Source of the DNA: Xiphias gladius
Lineage: Eukaryota > Chordata > Actinopteri > Istiophoriformes > Xiphiidae
Direction: 5' to 3'
Assembly: GCF_016859285.1 (NCBI RefSeq)
Contig: NC_053415.1
Location: 26,517,001 to 26,581,000, forward strand
DNA: 64,000 nt
Shown: piece by piece, positions 44,907 to 56,740 of the stretch
Numbering within the stretch: the first letter of the stretch is position 1
Layout of the letters: the number at the start of each line of letters is the position of its first letter
Program-made: the position numbers and the translations under genes
Notes under the pieces: generated by a model
The model's database searches: none
Seen by the model: the letters and a program-made list of their open reading frames with translations, nothing else
What the model was told of the DNA's origin: nothing

Positions 44907-46350
44907 AGGTTTTCAGGCGAGCATTAAAAAACCGGGTTTCCTCGCCGGGATCAGTCCTCCTGGTCATAAAGGCCATTTCAAGATCCCGGAGCGGGATGGT
45001 CAAGTCCGCAGTCCCGGATTTCTGGAACCACATCTACTGAAGTTGATTAATCAGTCTGGATTAGCCAAACCGAGGGATTATTTTCCTCTGCGTTAACATC
45101 CCCAGCCGCATGTTTTAATTATGACTTCTCCCGGACATAGTTTCTACTATTACAACCGCGTTTTACCATGTTATTATTCAATATCTGTTCATGCAGCAGG
45201 GTCCACTTATGGCGCAGCGCACGACGACACCGTAGTGTGTATTAAAGCGTTTATTAAATATTTCTACACTGATTATAAAGGCTGAGTTGCTTAAAGTAAA
45301 GGGTTGTAAGGCAGGAAAGGAAGTGCAGGGTACCAGTTATTTATTAAACTGTACAGAGATGCACGAGGTGCATCAGAGCTGCAGATGTTAAAAACGACCA
45401 ACAGAGAGAAATCGGGAAAGTTACAAATGCGTCACGCTGCAAGAGGCAAGTGGGAATATGAGCTCGCAGCAGTGGACTGGGTAACATGCACGTCCCGGGT
45501 CAGGGCTTAGGAAAATGTAGCTCTTAATTTGTGTTGTGCCAACCGTTCTACTGGAAAGTGTTTTTATGGACCTCAGTGACCACATAGAAATACTTGATTT
45601 ACACCATTTATACACATTTCCCTTCTTTAAACTTGACTTTTTGTGTTTTTTTGTTTGTTTTTTTTTTACTTTTCAGGGAAATGCTGCTGTTTGGTATCTT
45701 GTTTTTTTTTTTTTTTTAATTTTGTTTCATTTTCAGTCATCAACGCGTCTCTATTTAGCCAGAAGATTCTTAATCCCAGCCGAGAGCAGAAGAAACACTT
45801 CCTCCGAGGCCCGACGCGCTCAGCCCGGGCCACTGCTGCCCTCTGCTGACAAGCCCCACGCCTGCGCGCCGGGGTCAGTGCAACCTCGTGGTCCCCGCTC
45901 GGTGCGGGAGTAAAAAGCAGGACGGGTAGAGTACAACGCTCCCCACACGCGCCGACCTCTGTGTGCTCCGTCGTGCGTTTCGTGTCCTGCTGAGTCTCGG
46001 ATGAAAACCTAACTCCGACACCTTTTGGAGAAAGGGGAAACAGCGTGTTCTCGCGTTGCTCCCGAAACTTCGCCCCCCCCACACACACACATTGTCACGG
46101 AGACGCCTGCGCCGTCCGTCTCGTGCCTCGTACGTTCCCTCACCTTTCCCCCACCCTCTGCGTCATTGTCTCAACGGCCGACGTGACCTGCCGTCGGCCT
46201 CCATCACCTGATCGAGACTTTAACGCTGTAACTGCTAAAACAGACCAAACAAGTCACAGCAAGTAAGTGCATGAGTCTTTATTATGTTTCATAGTTTACA
46301 AAGTGGCGCGCTTGGGATTTGATAATGTAGCAGCACCTTCTACTAACGTT

Positions 46351-47072
46351 ATAGATGGATAGAAACCGTTAGATGGAGGGATGGAAACTCTTAGATGGAG
46401 GGATGATAACCCTCAGATGGAGGGATGGAAACCCTTAGATGGAGGGATGGTAACCCTCAGATGGAGGGATAGAAACCCTTAGATGGAGGGATGGTAACCC
46501 TCAGATGGAGGGATGGTAACCCTTAGATGGAGGGATAGAAACCCTTAGATGGAGGGATGGTAACCCTTAGATGGAGGGATGGAAACCCTTAGATGGAGGG
46601 ATGGTAACCCTTAGATGGAGGGATGGAAACCCTTAGATGGAGGGATGGAAACCCTTAGATGGAGGGATGGAAACCCTTAGATGGAGGGATGGTAACCCTT
46701 AGATGGAGGGATAGAAACCCTTAGATGGAGGGATGGAAACCCTTAGATGGAGGAATAGAAACCCTTAGATGGAGGGATGGAAACCCTTAGATGGAGGAAT
46801 AGAAACCCTTAGATGGAGGGATGGTAACCCTCAGATGGAGGGATGGAAACCCTTAGATGGAGGGATGGAAACCCTTAGATGGAGGGATGGTAACCCTCAG
46901 ATGGAGGGATAGAAACCCTTAGATGGAGGGATGGTAACCCTTAGATGGAGGGATGGAAACCCTTAGATGGAGGGATGGAAACCCTTAGATGGAGGGATGG
47001 AAACCCTAAGATGGAGGGATGATAACCCTTAGATGGAGGGATGATAACCGTTAGATGGAGGGATGGAAACCA
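46351..47072. repeat. 22-bp minisatellite, about 33 copies
   Basis: Tandem array of a 22-base unit made of AGATGGAGGGATGG followed by AAACCCTT. Units vary at few positions: GGAAAC, GGTAAC, AGAAAC or GATAAC, and CTT or CTC. The unit is not a multiple of three, and spacing is head to tail without spacers. Confidence 0.97.
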
Positions 47073-47764
47073 TTTGAGTGTACAAAAGACGGTTGATACA
47101 GAGAAGAATAAACTAATGCTTCTAAATGCTAAGGTTTCAGTTTGTGGGAGGATGGAAAGGTGTTTTACGTAGAGGTTCAACCGCATACGGAGAAATGTTT
47201 GGTTTGTTTTCATGTATGTGTTTTATGTACACCAACATACCAAGACACCGAGGCTGAGCTTGTTTTGTCGATATTTAAAGTGTAGACGATGAGGGCTGAC
47301 GATAATTCAGAAAATCAGAATAGAAAAACAAACAGAAAAGATGAAATGCACAAAGGTGAGGTATAATTGAAACCATATTCAGATGAAATAATGTATAATA
47401 TAATACGTGGAAACACTTGCTGGTTCGACCAGATCCTCTGGATCTCAACACACATCCTTAGATGTGTTTAGAATCAGCTTATATTTACTCATACCAGCAA
47501 TTTGACTCTGGTTTCCAGTGTCCCTCGTCGTACTTACACCCAGCACCAGTAACTATGTCCAGGAGGACACACATGGACACACAGCAAAAACAAGGACAAC
47601 TAATCTACACAGAGATAAATAAACACAAACATATGACTATTAAAAAATAAATCAATCAAATCAAATAAAAAATAAATGTTTATAATTAAGTAAAAGATTA
47701 AAAAAAACATAAACATATGACTATTATGTAAAATGTTTTAAAAATTAAAAATGGAATACACACA

Positions 47765-47765
<1 letters not shown>

Positions 47766-47830
<65 letters not shown>
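47766..47830. repeat. GT microsatellite
   Basis: Pure GT run of about 31 units, preceded by CACACACA so the left edge is palindromic. Confidence 0.96.
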
Positions 47831-47832
<2 letters not shown>

Positions 47833-47939
47833 CAACAGCAGATGGACACAACATACAATGTCTAATACAAGTCAGACAGTTTCTGAAAGTAGTAAACAAG
47901 GATACAAGCGATGAAAAAAGTGCTGAAATAGATGATGTG

Positions 47940-48840
47940 ATGTGATAAGATACTTTCTATACTCACAGTAGGTGGTTCTGTACAGTGTCTGTCCACTGTG
48001 TTTGCAGCCTGCTCGTATCTGTGTTAACGGTTGATGGATGATTTACACGCGTCACTGCACCAGGGAAAGATAAATGTGATGTGTAGGCGACTGACTGGAG
48101 GAAACCGTTGATGTGTCTGGCTCTTGTGTTGTTACCAGAGGGCAGGGGATGGAACTGGGTTGTGTCCAGGGTGTGAGGGGTCTGCGGTGATGTTTCCCGA
48201 GTCTGGAGGTGTACGGGTCCCGGACGGTGGTCCGGCCGGCACCAGTGATCCTTTCTGCAGCCCCGACTCTCCGTTGCAGTCTGTTCCTGTCTTGTTTGGT
48301 GGCCGAGCCGAACCAGGTGGCGATGGAGAGTCGGCAGCTCCTGAGGCAGGTGGAACTTCCTGAGCTGGCGCAGGAAGTTCATCCTCTGCTGGGCCTTTCT
48401 GATGACTGGGTTGTCGTGGATACCCTTGTCAGGTCCTGGGAGACTGTGGAACCCAGAAACCTGCCAGGCGTGGCCTGGGGGGCAGTGTTATCTCCACAGC
48501 TCTGAGCGCGCTCAGCTCCAGGCTGTGCCGAGCGTCTGTGCGCAGACCCGTCACCGTCTCTGATGAGGCCGGCGACGGGTTGTGTTGTCTGCAGACCTCG
48601 GGAGTTTCACTGCTGGGTCTCAGTGAGCTGGGTGCGTTTGGACCGGAGGACTTCTGCGATGGTGGCTTTGGGGGGTGAGGTTTTTCAAGATGTAGTTCAG
48701 TCCCATGTTGACTGCATCATCCGGTGACCTGTTTACCCGCTGGGAAAACTGCCGGGGGTCCAGCAGGGGGCGACGGATGTCCTTCAGGAGGGTCAGCACC
48801 AGTCTCCTAAAGGACTTCATGACCCCCAGATGTGTTTACG
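47940..48840 (-). mobile_element. LINE fragment (reverse transcriptase C-terminal half)
   Basis: Minus-strand frames match the 3' half of an L2/CR1- or Rex1-like LINE. Near 48620-48820 is FRRLVLTLLKDIRRPLLDPR then a RVNRSPDDAVNMGL block (the conserved DPLQFAYR...STDDA region). Near 48200-48480 are RFLGSTVSQDL, TWFGSATKQDRNRLQR and a DPYTSR relic. Part of the palm domain between them is deleted and stops are present, so it is inactive. The clade was not resolved. Confidence 0.75.
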
Positions 48841-48887
48841 TCCAAGTCTTACACAGAAAATTAAAAGTGCATCAGATCACTGTTAGT

Positions 48888-49010
48888 CAAACAGCGGCCT
48901 GTGGGCCAAATCCGGCCCTCCGACGGAAATGTTTGGGCCCCTGACAAAAATATAATTTTTCCCTTTCATAGTTTACATTAAAACCTCTACCTGACTTTTT
49001 TTTAAATTAT
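48888..49010. repeat. Possible hAT-like repeat edge
   Basis: The motif GCGGCCTGTGGGCCAAATCC followed by GGCCCTC is a recurrent start of hAT-derived interspersed repeats in vertebrates. The far end was not recognised. Confidence 0.3.
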
Positions 49011-49450
49011 AAATCTGCTATGGATAACAATGTAAATACAAAGCTCATTTAAATCCCAGTAAACGGGACCTATTGACATAACATCTGATGCTGTTGGAGC
49101 ACGCGGACCACAGGAACTGTATCTCACCCGGTGCCAGGCTACTTGAACGGCGCACGGTGCTGCAGTGAAGTGTAATACATTCACAGACGAATAGCACAGA
49201 TCTGTCTCAGATTTAAATGAAGCAGCCCCCCCCCCGTCAGGACCAGAACTGTCCATACATGAACTTGGCCAGCGTTAACCATGTGTGGATAACTTATCTT
49301 TACGAACTGAACTCATTCGCGCATGTGAGCCATTTACTTGTGAGTGTTGAGTATTCGTTTTAAATGTATCACATGAATTATGAGAAATAAATAAATAGAA
49401 GAGACTGAAAAAAAGATGGAAAAGATGGACCACATGTTTCCACATAACCC

Positions 49451-49452
<2 letters not shown>

Positions 49453-49483
<31 letters not shown>
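49453..49483. repeat. CA microsatellite
   Basis: CA run of about 15 units. Confidence 0.93.
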
Positions 49484-49489
49484 CCCCAC

Positions 49490-50860
49490 TGATGCCATGA
49501 GCAATGCTTAAAAAACCGTGTGGGTCTCATCCCAGGGCTGTTGTGTTGGATTACATTAGATTGTACAGGTGTCAACTGGTAACTCGGTGTGTGTCGTCAC
49601 TTTACACTCTTACCTCCCCCCTTCTTCCCCATGCCTCACAGTCCACACGGCCCTCGTCCCTGTAGGGACGGGGATGTGCTAGCGTGGGACTTCCACAAAT
49701 AAAATCAAATCAGGATTAGGATTGACCCCCCTAGGGCCCCCCTCATTTAGTGTCAACCCACCTGAAAGTCTGCATCGGAAATCCATCTCATCTTATAGCA
49801 CACCGTCAGTAGCTCCCGGTCAGCTGGGGCGGGCAGAGGCTGAGTCAGTTGTCACGTCAGACAGGTCATTCTACGGAGAGTTTGGGTGACGGGGTACTGG
49901 GACTGCGGTGGCCCTCTACAGGTTTGACTCTCCACCCGAGGCTCTCTTTCATTTCTCAGCATCTTTGGGGCCCTAGTCAATCCCCGCTGCAGCTCGCAAA
50001 CTGAGCTGCTCCCTCTGGACGCTGGGAAGCCTCACCCGCCTGGGCTGATGTGCCCCAACCGGCCCAACGTGACCGCGCTTCGTCCACGCCACCGGGCCAA
50101 AGATGTGCACAGATCAGCTCTCGGCCACTTGTAACCAACCGAGCAAGCGACCAACCACAAGAGGGCAACAGCAACTAAAGAATACCGAAGCGAGGCCTGT
50201 CCATGCCCAGGAGGGTACCATACCATAAAATAACATGTCTGTCAAGCGCAAAGCCTTTGAGTTATTGCCTGTAGAATCTTTAAAAGCAAATTACTGTGTT
50301 GTCTGTGTGGATTCAGCCGGAGACTTCCATTACCTCTTCTATCAGATGGCAGAGCTTTGGTTTCCCAGGCTACGGTGAATGATATTTGGGTTGAAGTGGA
50401 TTAGAGGCTGCAGCTCCCGGGCCGGGAATAATTCTTTCATTCTTCTGGTTTTGGCAACAGACATGCAGATGATATTTCTCATATTACTTTATCAACTCCA
50501 TCTTTAATCCGCAGGCCTGGCTGCTGAGAGCCAGAGCTGGGAGGAGGAAGGGCTTTTCCTGGCACAGAGAAAGGCTGAGGTCGACTTTTTAAATTAAGTT
50601 TTTGAGGGGATTTGCTTGACGGAGAGAACATTGCTTTAATTGCCAAATATTTAAGTGGACTTAAAAGGATTAGAGCAGCGGGACAAAGTTGGGGCCTCAG
50701 ATGCGTGCGGCCAATAGCGCGCAGTCTGACTGATAACGGGAGACCTTGGACCAGACCATCTGAGCGAAGTCCTGAGCTGCTCCACGCTGCACACAAATCA
50801 GGTGGAGCGTGACGGTCCATCGCGCCCGGTAATCCTCCCCGTCCACAAGGCCGTGCGCCG
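49490..50860. other. mao upstream intergenic sequence
   Basis: No gene recognised. The part from about 50270 to 50700 is non-repetitive, with several homeodomain-type cores such as GCTTTAATTGCC near 50633 and GGATTA at about 50668. It lies within 700 bases of the mao start and may be proximal regulatory DNA. Confidence 0.4.
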
Positions 50861-50869
50861 CTCTACTAT

Positions 50870-50988
50870 CGGTGGGCGGAGTCTGCGGGGAGTGGGCCTG
50901 GCCGGAGCTTTTAATACAGATGCGCCCCTCCGTGCGCCCTGCGTTCAGGGCAGAGACGAGGCGAGACGAGACGAGACGAGACGGCACC
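50870..50988 (+). promoter_or_regulatory. mao: mao proximal promoter and 5' leader
   Basis: A GC box GGGCGGAG (50874-50881) and a TATA-like TTTTAATA (50909-50916) lie 115 and 80 bases before the ATG, placing a probable start of transcription near 50940. The leader then carries a CGAGA/GAGAC pentamer run (about 50952-50982). GC boxes are also typical of mammalian MAO promoters. Confidence 0.5.
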
Positions 50989-51043
50989 ATGACTGCACCC
51001 GGCAACACCTACGACGTTATAGTGGTCGGTGGAGGCATATCAG
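50989..51043 (+). CDS. mao: Monoamine oxidase, first coding exon only
   Basis: Flavin-dependent amine oxidase of the outer mitochondrial membrane that deaminates serotonin, dopamine and related amines (family knowledge). The exon gives MTAPGNTYDVIVVGGGIS plus the first base of the next Gly codon, before the donor GTAGGT. TYDVIVVGGGISG is the N-terminal strand and dinucleotide-binding loop of the FAD domain. Human MAOA and MAOB exon 1 end at the same GGGISG point with the same phase. Fish are known to have a single mao. The ATG has a good context (GCACCATGA). The remaining exons lie beyond the window or were not recognised. Confidence 0.88.
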
Positions 51044-52339
51044 GTAGGTGCGGCATCGGAGACCTTTCTTCTGCTCGGCGCGGTGTGATGGAGACGAGCT
51101 GTGATCAGATGAACTGGCTGAAGCCCACAGCGCCGCGCCGCGCCGCGCCCGCCCGCGGCGCTGTGATGCGCCGTGCGTGAGGTGACTAGACAACTGTTGC
51201 ACGCAGATCCCTCGCAACCGCTGCCCGGAGCTGGCTCCGCGGCCGGCCGAGGCTTCCGGAGGCTCGGGCGTTTCTTCCCCGCGGTGCGTGAATCCAGTTC
51301 TGTCCGCGTTCACGTCTCTTCCGCGAGGCTGCCTCTCTTCCCCTCCGCCGCTGTATCTCCACAGCAGCGCCTGTTGAGTAACAGCTAATCAGCCAGAGCA
51401 TAGTTTGTATTACATAAGAGGAAGGGTGGCGGTTGCTGGGTGGCGGTTGCTGGGTGGTGGTGGTGTGTGTGTGGGGGGGGTCTGAGTAAACGTGTTGCAT
51501 TTTAAATGCGCTCGTCACAAAAGTTGCCTGCTTTTTGTGTTTAGCGTGTGAGCCCATCGGAGACGGGCCGTGATGCCGAGGACGAGGCCACCGGCCCTGC
51601 GTGAGGTGAACTACACCTGGCCGGTTGTAAAACTGCACCGTTGCTTGTTAAATTACGAGCGAATGTTCGGGGTGGAACAACGACGGTGGTGATGATAGTA
51701 ATGGGGGTGACTCAGAGAAGGGGAGAGGGACTTGAGCTTTCAGGTTTCTTGTGGAAATAACAGAGGTTCTGCAGCTTCCTTTGAGGCCGATTGTCTAGAT
51801 GGCACTTTACTTCCCGTGAAGAAGGGGGGTGGGCACAGAAGTGTGTCTTACGTCGGTGGCCTCTGTTTTGCCCTTCGCCATCGTACAGCGCACAGGCCAC
51901 CGCTACCTCATTAGATTCAGCTGATTCGAGCAGGGTCTCCTGCAGCTGGACACAGCGTGGTCGGAGCAGAGCGATAGCAGAGCTGGAGCTTTCGGTTGAA
52001 AATCGCCACCGGCCCCGCAGCTGCGCACCGTTGGAGCCACTCTGACTCGTCTGCAGACGAGCAGTCAGACGTTTAGGTGCTTTTAGGAGGATCTGAATGC
52101 CCCGTCAACTCGCTGCGTTGACGGATGGTGCTGGGGCCCGACAGTGACTGACCCTCTGTCCTTTCTCTGCTGGACTGACAGCTCAATCCACCGCCTGCCT
52201 GTCTGTCTGTTGGACGAATTTAGGTCAGTGTCAGTTCAAATACCAGTCAAACGCAAAACAAATGCTTCAGAAAGAAGTTAATGCAATAACACAGGCGCAG
52301 CCCTCCCCTCCTGGTGGCTTTCTCCCACGCTGTCTGGCC

Positions 52340-52460
52340 GCCCTCGTGTCACATTGGGGTCCCGTAATTACGCCATTTGTTTATACCGCTGCCCTTTACT
52401 GGCTTGCAATGAGGTCCACATATAACAATCACTGTCCAATCAAAGGACAGATGAAACAAG
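52340..52460 (+). promoter_or_regulatory. Possible intronic regulatory element in mao
   Basis: A non-repetitive stretch combines CCCGTAATTACG (homeodomain-type), TTGTTTATA (forkhead-type) and CCAATCAAAGGACA (CCAAT box overlapping a TCF/LEF-type ATCAAAG). Motif content only; no conservation test was possible. Confidence 0.3.
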
Positions 52461-55400
52461 GGGGGAGACGGCGTGCTCTTTTCTCTCCCCCCGCCGCGTC
52501 TCCGTCACCCTCTCTCTCCTGAGATGTGTGTTTTCTCCTTTTGCCTGCAAATGCGCTTGTCATTTTCCTGCCTGCCAGCCACCCACCAGCGGGACTGCCA
52601 CCCTCGAGGGGCAGCCAGCACTTCCTGAGAAAACCTTAAACACTAGTGACAGCCTGTTATCAAACCGGCAGCAGAGAGGATGCCGAGGAAGGGAGGGGAA
52701 GAGGAGGAGGAAGGGGGAGGAAGGGGGAGGAGAGACAGAGGAACGGAAAGCAGAAATAATAGGGGAGGGAAGGAGGGAACCACTTCTTGTTTTGTCTCAG
52801 CAGCTGAGAACGTGGGAAATGTAAGGAGGCAAAGTGGGAAATAAAGAAATGAGGAATGAAACAGATAGGTCGGAAAATTGGGGAATGGAGGAAGCGAAAC
52901 AAGTATTTATGAGAACTGTAAATAGGGAGCTCGAGGTGGTTTTGAATATAGCGCAAAGGAGGATATGTTGAAACACACCAGAGTGTGTGCAGTGGATGAT
53001 TTAGAAAACTTGGCTGCACTGAGTCATGGGCCTGTAATGGGCCTGATTCCTCGTCTTCACAGACCTTTACTCAGACAAGGTCGACAGTGAAGTTAAATGA
53101 CTTCGCTGCCGAATAAAATCCCAACATGCTTAATAGAAAGGACGGGTCAGTTCTCTTGAGGACGTGTTCTGTGCTCGCTTTGCCAAACTACTGAAAGCAG
53201 GACCGCATCCGTGGACTAAACCTGTTACTTAAATGAAAAGTACGTTTTTTTTGTCATCGCTCGGGTTTTGTTCTTGTAGCTCTGGCCACCGGTTTTACTG
53301 GTCATCACTGCTGTAGTGGAGCTAGTTTGTCTTTGAACACGCAAAGTAAACCGCAGGAACACGCTTCCCTTTTCAGAAAGACCGATGAAAGAAATGCAGA
53401 ATGAGAGACTGGTTCGAGTCACTGAAGCCAGAGGAAGAAGAGTCTAGAAGGGACGTGACATCAGGACTTAAGCGCTCTACCAAAGACCATCAAACATGGC
53501 AACAACCTAAATACAGGTCTAATGGGAAGAGCGACCTGAGCAGCCAGGGAATCAGACAGGTTTGAAATAATCCAGCAGTTTTGCCTGATTAGCTACCAGT
53601 CTGTTTGGATGTAAAACCACACGTGAGTGCACCTGTAATGTTGCAAACGATGTTCTCATGGCACAGAACCACTATGAGTGCACGCGACTGCAGCCACTAC
53701 AGCAGGTCCCAGATGAACCCGGCCTGATGGATGTTGACAGTACACACTTCCTCCAGATACGTTCTGCTGATTGTTTAACGTGTGTCGATCACCCCACAGC
53801 TTTTGTTTCGTTGCCCTGTTTGAACTGTCTCTCGCGATGCTGCAGTGTTCTCAGATCTCAGCAGCTACGTACGTGAGTACAGCGTAGAACAATGAAAATT
53901 AAACCCAAGTTGTTACAAACAATAGCTTCCCTTTAAGCGCAACGTACACCGGCCACGCCGTGAAGCACTGCACTGTTGACCCCGGTTTATTGAAGCCTGT
54001 AGCCCACACCAGACACACCGCACAGACAGAGGAAGTCTTCGGGGTGCGGTGGCAGGAATGAATCTGATGAAAGTGCTGTTTTTCTGCACAGTTTATGCAC
54101 ATTAACAATGGGGAAACAGGTTGGTGGCATATGCTGACGTGCAAACCAACGATGAGGCTTGTCAAGACAACACCAGTGTGTGGGCTCACATAGAAAACAA
54201 TGCGTGCGGGGTCTGCACTGCTGGCGCGTTCTGCCTTTTAATTCTGTTTATCCGGTTAAAAAAAAGTCCTACTTAAGTGACAGGGCTTCACACAGAAAAT
54301 ATGGAACAGGTTTGACTGGATGGCTCTGTGTCTGTATTTACTCTATTTTGGGTGTTTATTTTGTTGGATGAGTTGTTTGGTTTAACCATGCTTGTGAGTA
54401 ATAGCCCACAGTTCTCACGAGCACATGTTGGCCCGTCCATATTGTCAGCTGATATTTATGTATCAACCCTCTCATGGTGTTGTTTTCGGCCACAACAGGC
54501 AGGCGTTGTTCAGAGAAACAGCTGTAAAGAGCCACCGTCCACCAACTGCTCAGCAGCAAACAGCAGACAGACACAGTCAGAGACCAGCTGGTGGACATGG
54601 TGGAGCATTCGGCAGCTAAAGAGCCAGATGTTTCCCTCAGGAGGTGGTGGAGACCAAAGCCAGAGTTAAAAAAGAAGGAGTACTGGTGTTAGATTCATCA
54701 GGTGGACTCAGACACCGGGTCCAGATGAAGGATCACGTTACTCTGTAATTGCTGGACGTGGAAATAAGAAACTGTGAGATAACAAAGTCACCGTATCAAC
54801 TTAAAAGGTGATGATATGTCAAAATCAGGTTTAAGATTTGGGTTCACACCTACGGTTAAGGTTAGGTGAAGGTAAGAGTTATGCAGGAAGTGGTACTTGT
54901 GGTTCAGGTAACAGTAAGCCTCCAGGGAGTGAATGTTAGTCTCTGCAATTTCCCCTGAGTGTAAATGACTGCAAACAACGCTGAAGTGTTTGTCTGTGTC
55001 TTGGTGCCAGTGTTCCCGATGTGCTCCATTGTTATTTGAAAATAGCACTGTTATTTAGAGAGCTGGGTGGCAGCCAAGGACATCAGCCCTCCCGACAGAC
55101 GTTGGTGCCAGCATACACACGCCCATGCCTACACTGCAATAATTACGTTCACGTGTGTGAGAGCTGAGCTATAGGTCCACAGAAACCATGACGCTGGCGA
55201 CACTGTGGCCTCTTGAATCCTCAGCGCTGTGTCATAACATCGCTCCTCACACCTTTCTTGAGCTCTTTCTGCGTTCTTGCTCTCTGATAGTCCTAAAAGC
55301 TGCCGGACCTTTGGGCTTTGGTCTTAAGATGTAACGTCGTGCTCTCTCCGGTCGGTCCCTTACTACCTTTCATGGACTCTCAGATGCACCTTTTGAGTCG

Positions 55401-56004
55401 GCACGATACACTGTTGGTCTTTGCGTCGTATCTGAACGTTCCCGAGGCAGCACGAACCAGTACCTTCTCTGACAGACGGTCTGATTTCCGTCAACATGGC
55501 CATAATCCTAGAACACCACTTTCTCTGTCCAGCTGTGCAAACAAGAGGACCTGTAGGCCGAGCTGCCAGATATTATCATTAGATGGACGGCTCGTGTGTG
55601 TTTCCATATGTAATTTTCTGCGTGCCAGCGCCTCTGTGTTTGCCTTGCGTGTGGCAGGTAAAGCCATGAGAAATGTGCAGCTGTAATCTCAGCTGAGTTA
55701 ATTTTATAAATGATGACACTGATTGTGAGTAAAAGCACATGCAGCTGATGGATGTTTGCACAACTGGAAAAGGACTCATCTCCGCCTCTGATATAATAAG
55801 CGAGGGATTTGAGGCGAGTGTTCTGCGTGATTTTTTTCCCTTTTTTGTTCAGTGTTTGTCAGGCAGATTGCTGCGCCTTTCTGTGCTCTGTACTCAGTGT
55901 TTGCATGGAGGTAAAGTGTGTTTATGAAATGATTCACCGCAGTCATTTTGCAGATGTTGGTGCCGCTGGCTTTCCAAGTAGGTGCTGTCCTCATATTTAT
56001 CAGT

Positions 56005-56740
56005 TTAAAGGAATAGTTGAGCAATTTGGGAAATGCACTTGTTTGCCACCCTGCCAGGCCTGGTACCAAGTCCTGACAGCCACCCCTCCCAGGAAGTCAA
56101 CTCCTCCCTGCCCTCCCACCCTCTTCCTGCCTGGATCCCTCTAAACACAACTCTGCCTAACACCTGCCTGCTGCTTTTTATTCTTTCCTTTTTTTAAATT
56201 ACCGACAACTCTTATTTATCCGCCTTCTTTCTTTTCTTCTCATTTTTCCTCATTTATTGAGTTTTATTTTTACACACTCTTTCCTTTCACAAATCCCCTC
56301 CCTTTCATCTGAACATGAATCCCTGCACCACATCAACCTCCCGTCTCACTCTCGTGCCCTATCCTCGCTTCGATGTAATTAGAACTGCAATGATTAATTA
56401 TTTGATTAATTGATAATGAAAAGAATTGTTGACTGCGGCTTGTCTCACTTTATATAGGGTTATGTTGTGTCTTTCCATGTTAAATCACGTGCGTCGCTTT
56501 GTCTTGCTCCACCAGTTGAAAAAAAAAAAGAAGATTGATACCACTCCCATGTCTGCACGGTAAATATGGAGCTACAGCAGCTTGCTAACTTAGCTTAGCA
56601 TCAGGACTGGAAACCGCTAGCGTGGCTCTGTCCAACAGTAACATATCCACCTACCATCACCTCTAAAGCTCGCTCTTGTGCACATCATATCTTGTTTGTT
56701 TAGTCCTTACAAAAACATAAGTGTGAAAATGACCGATTTA
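56005..56740 (+). repeat. Split copy of a teleost foldback MITE family
   Basis: The usual family start, AAAGGAATAGTTGAGCAATT then TTGGGAAATGC, is at 56009-56037. Its continuation, AGATTGATACCACTCCCATG, then CACGGTAAATATGGAGCTAC and GGCTCTGTCC, resumes only at 56531. About 490 bases of unrelated, pyrimidine-rich sequence lie between. The copy ends in the TCTTGTTTGTTTAGTCC region near 56705. Confidence 0.6.

Larger units (their letters stand above)
42830..46345. other. ndp-mao intergenic DNA, first part
   Basis: No gene recognised. Frames such as 43107-43430 and 44007-44369 have no domain, and the latter is driven by a CA repeat. Contents: CA microsatellites at 44300-44367 and 44604-44632, a perfect hairpin at 44873-44906, and poly(T) runs near 45655-45720. 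Confidence 0.5.

Noticed and set aside
46351..47072. Tandem array considered as a CRISPR array
   Set aside because: Units are contiguous with no unique spacers, and the host is a vertebrate; it is a minisatellite.
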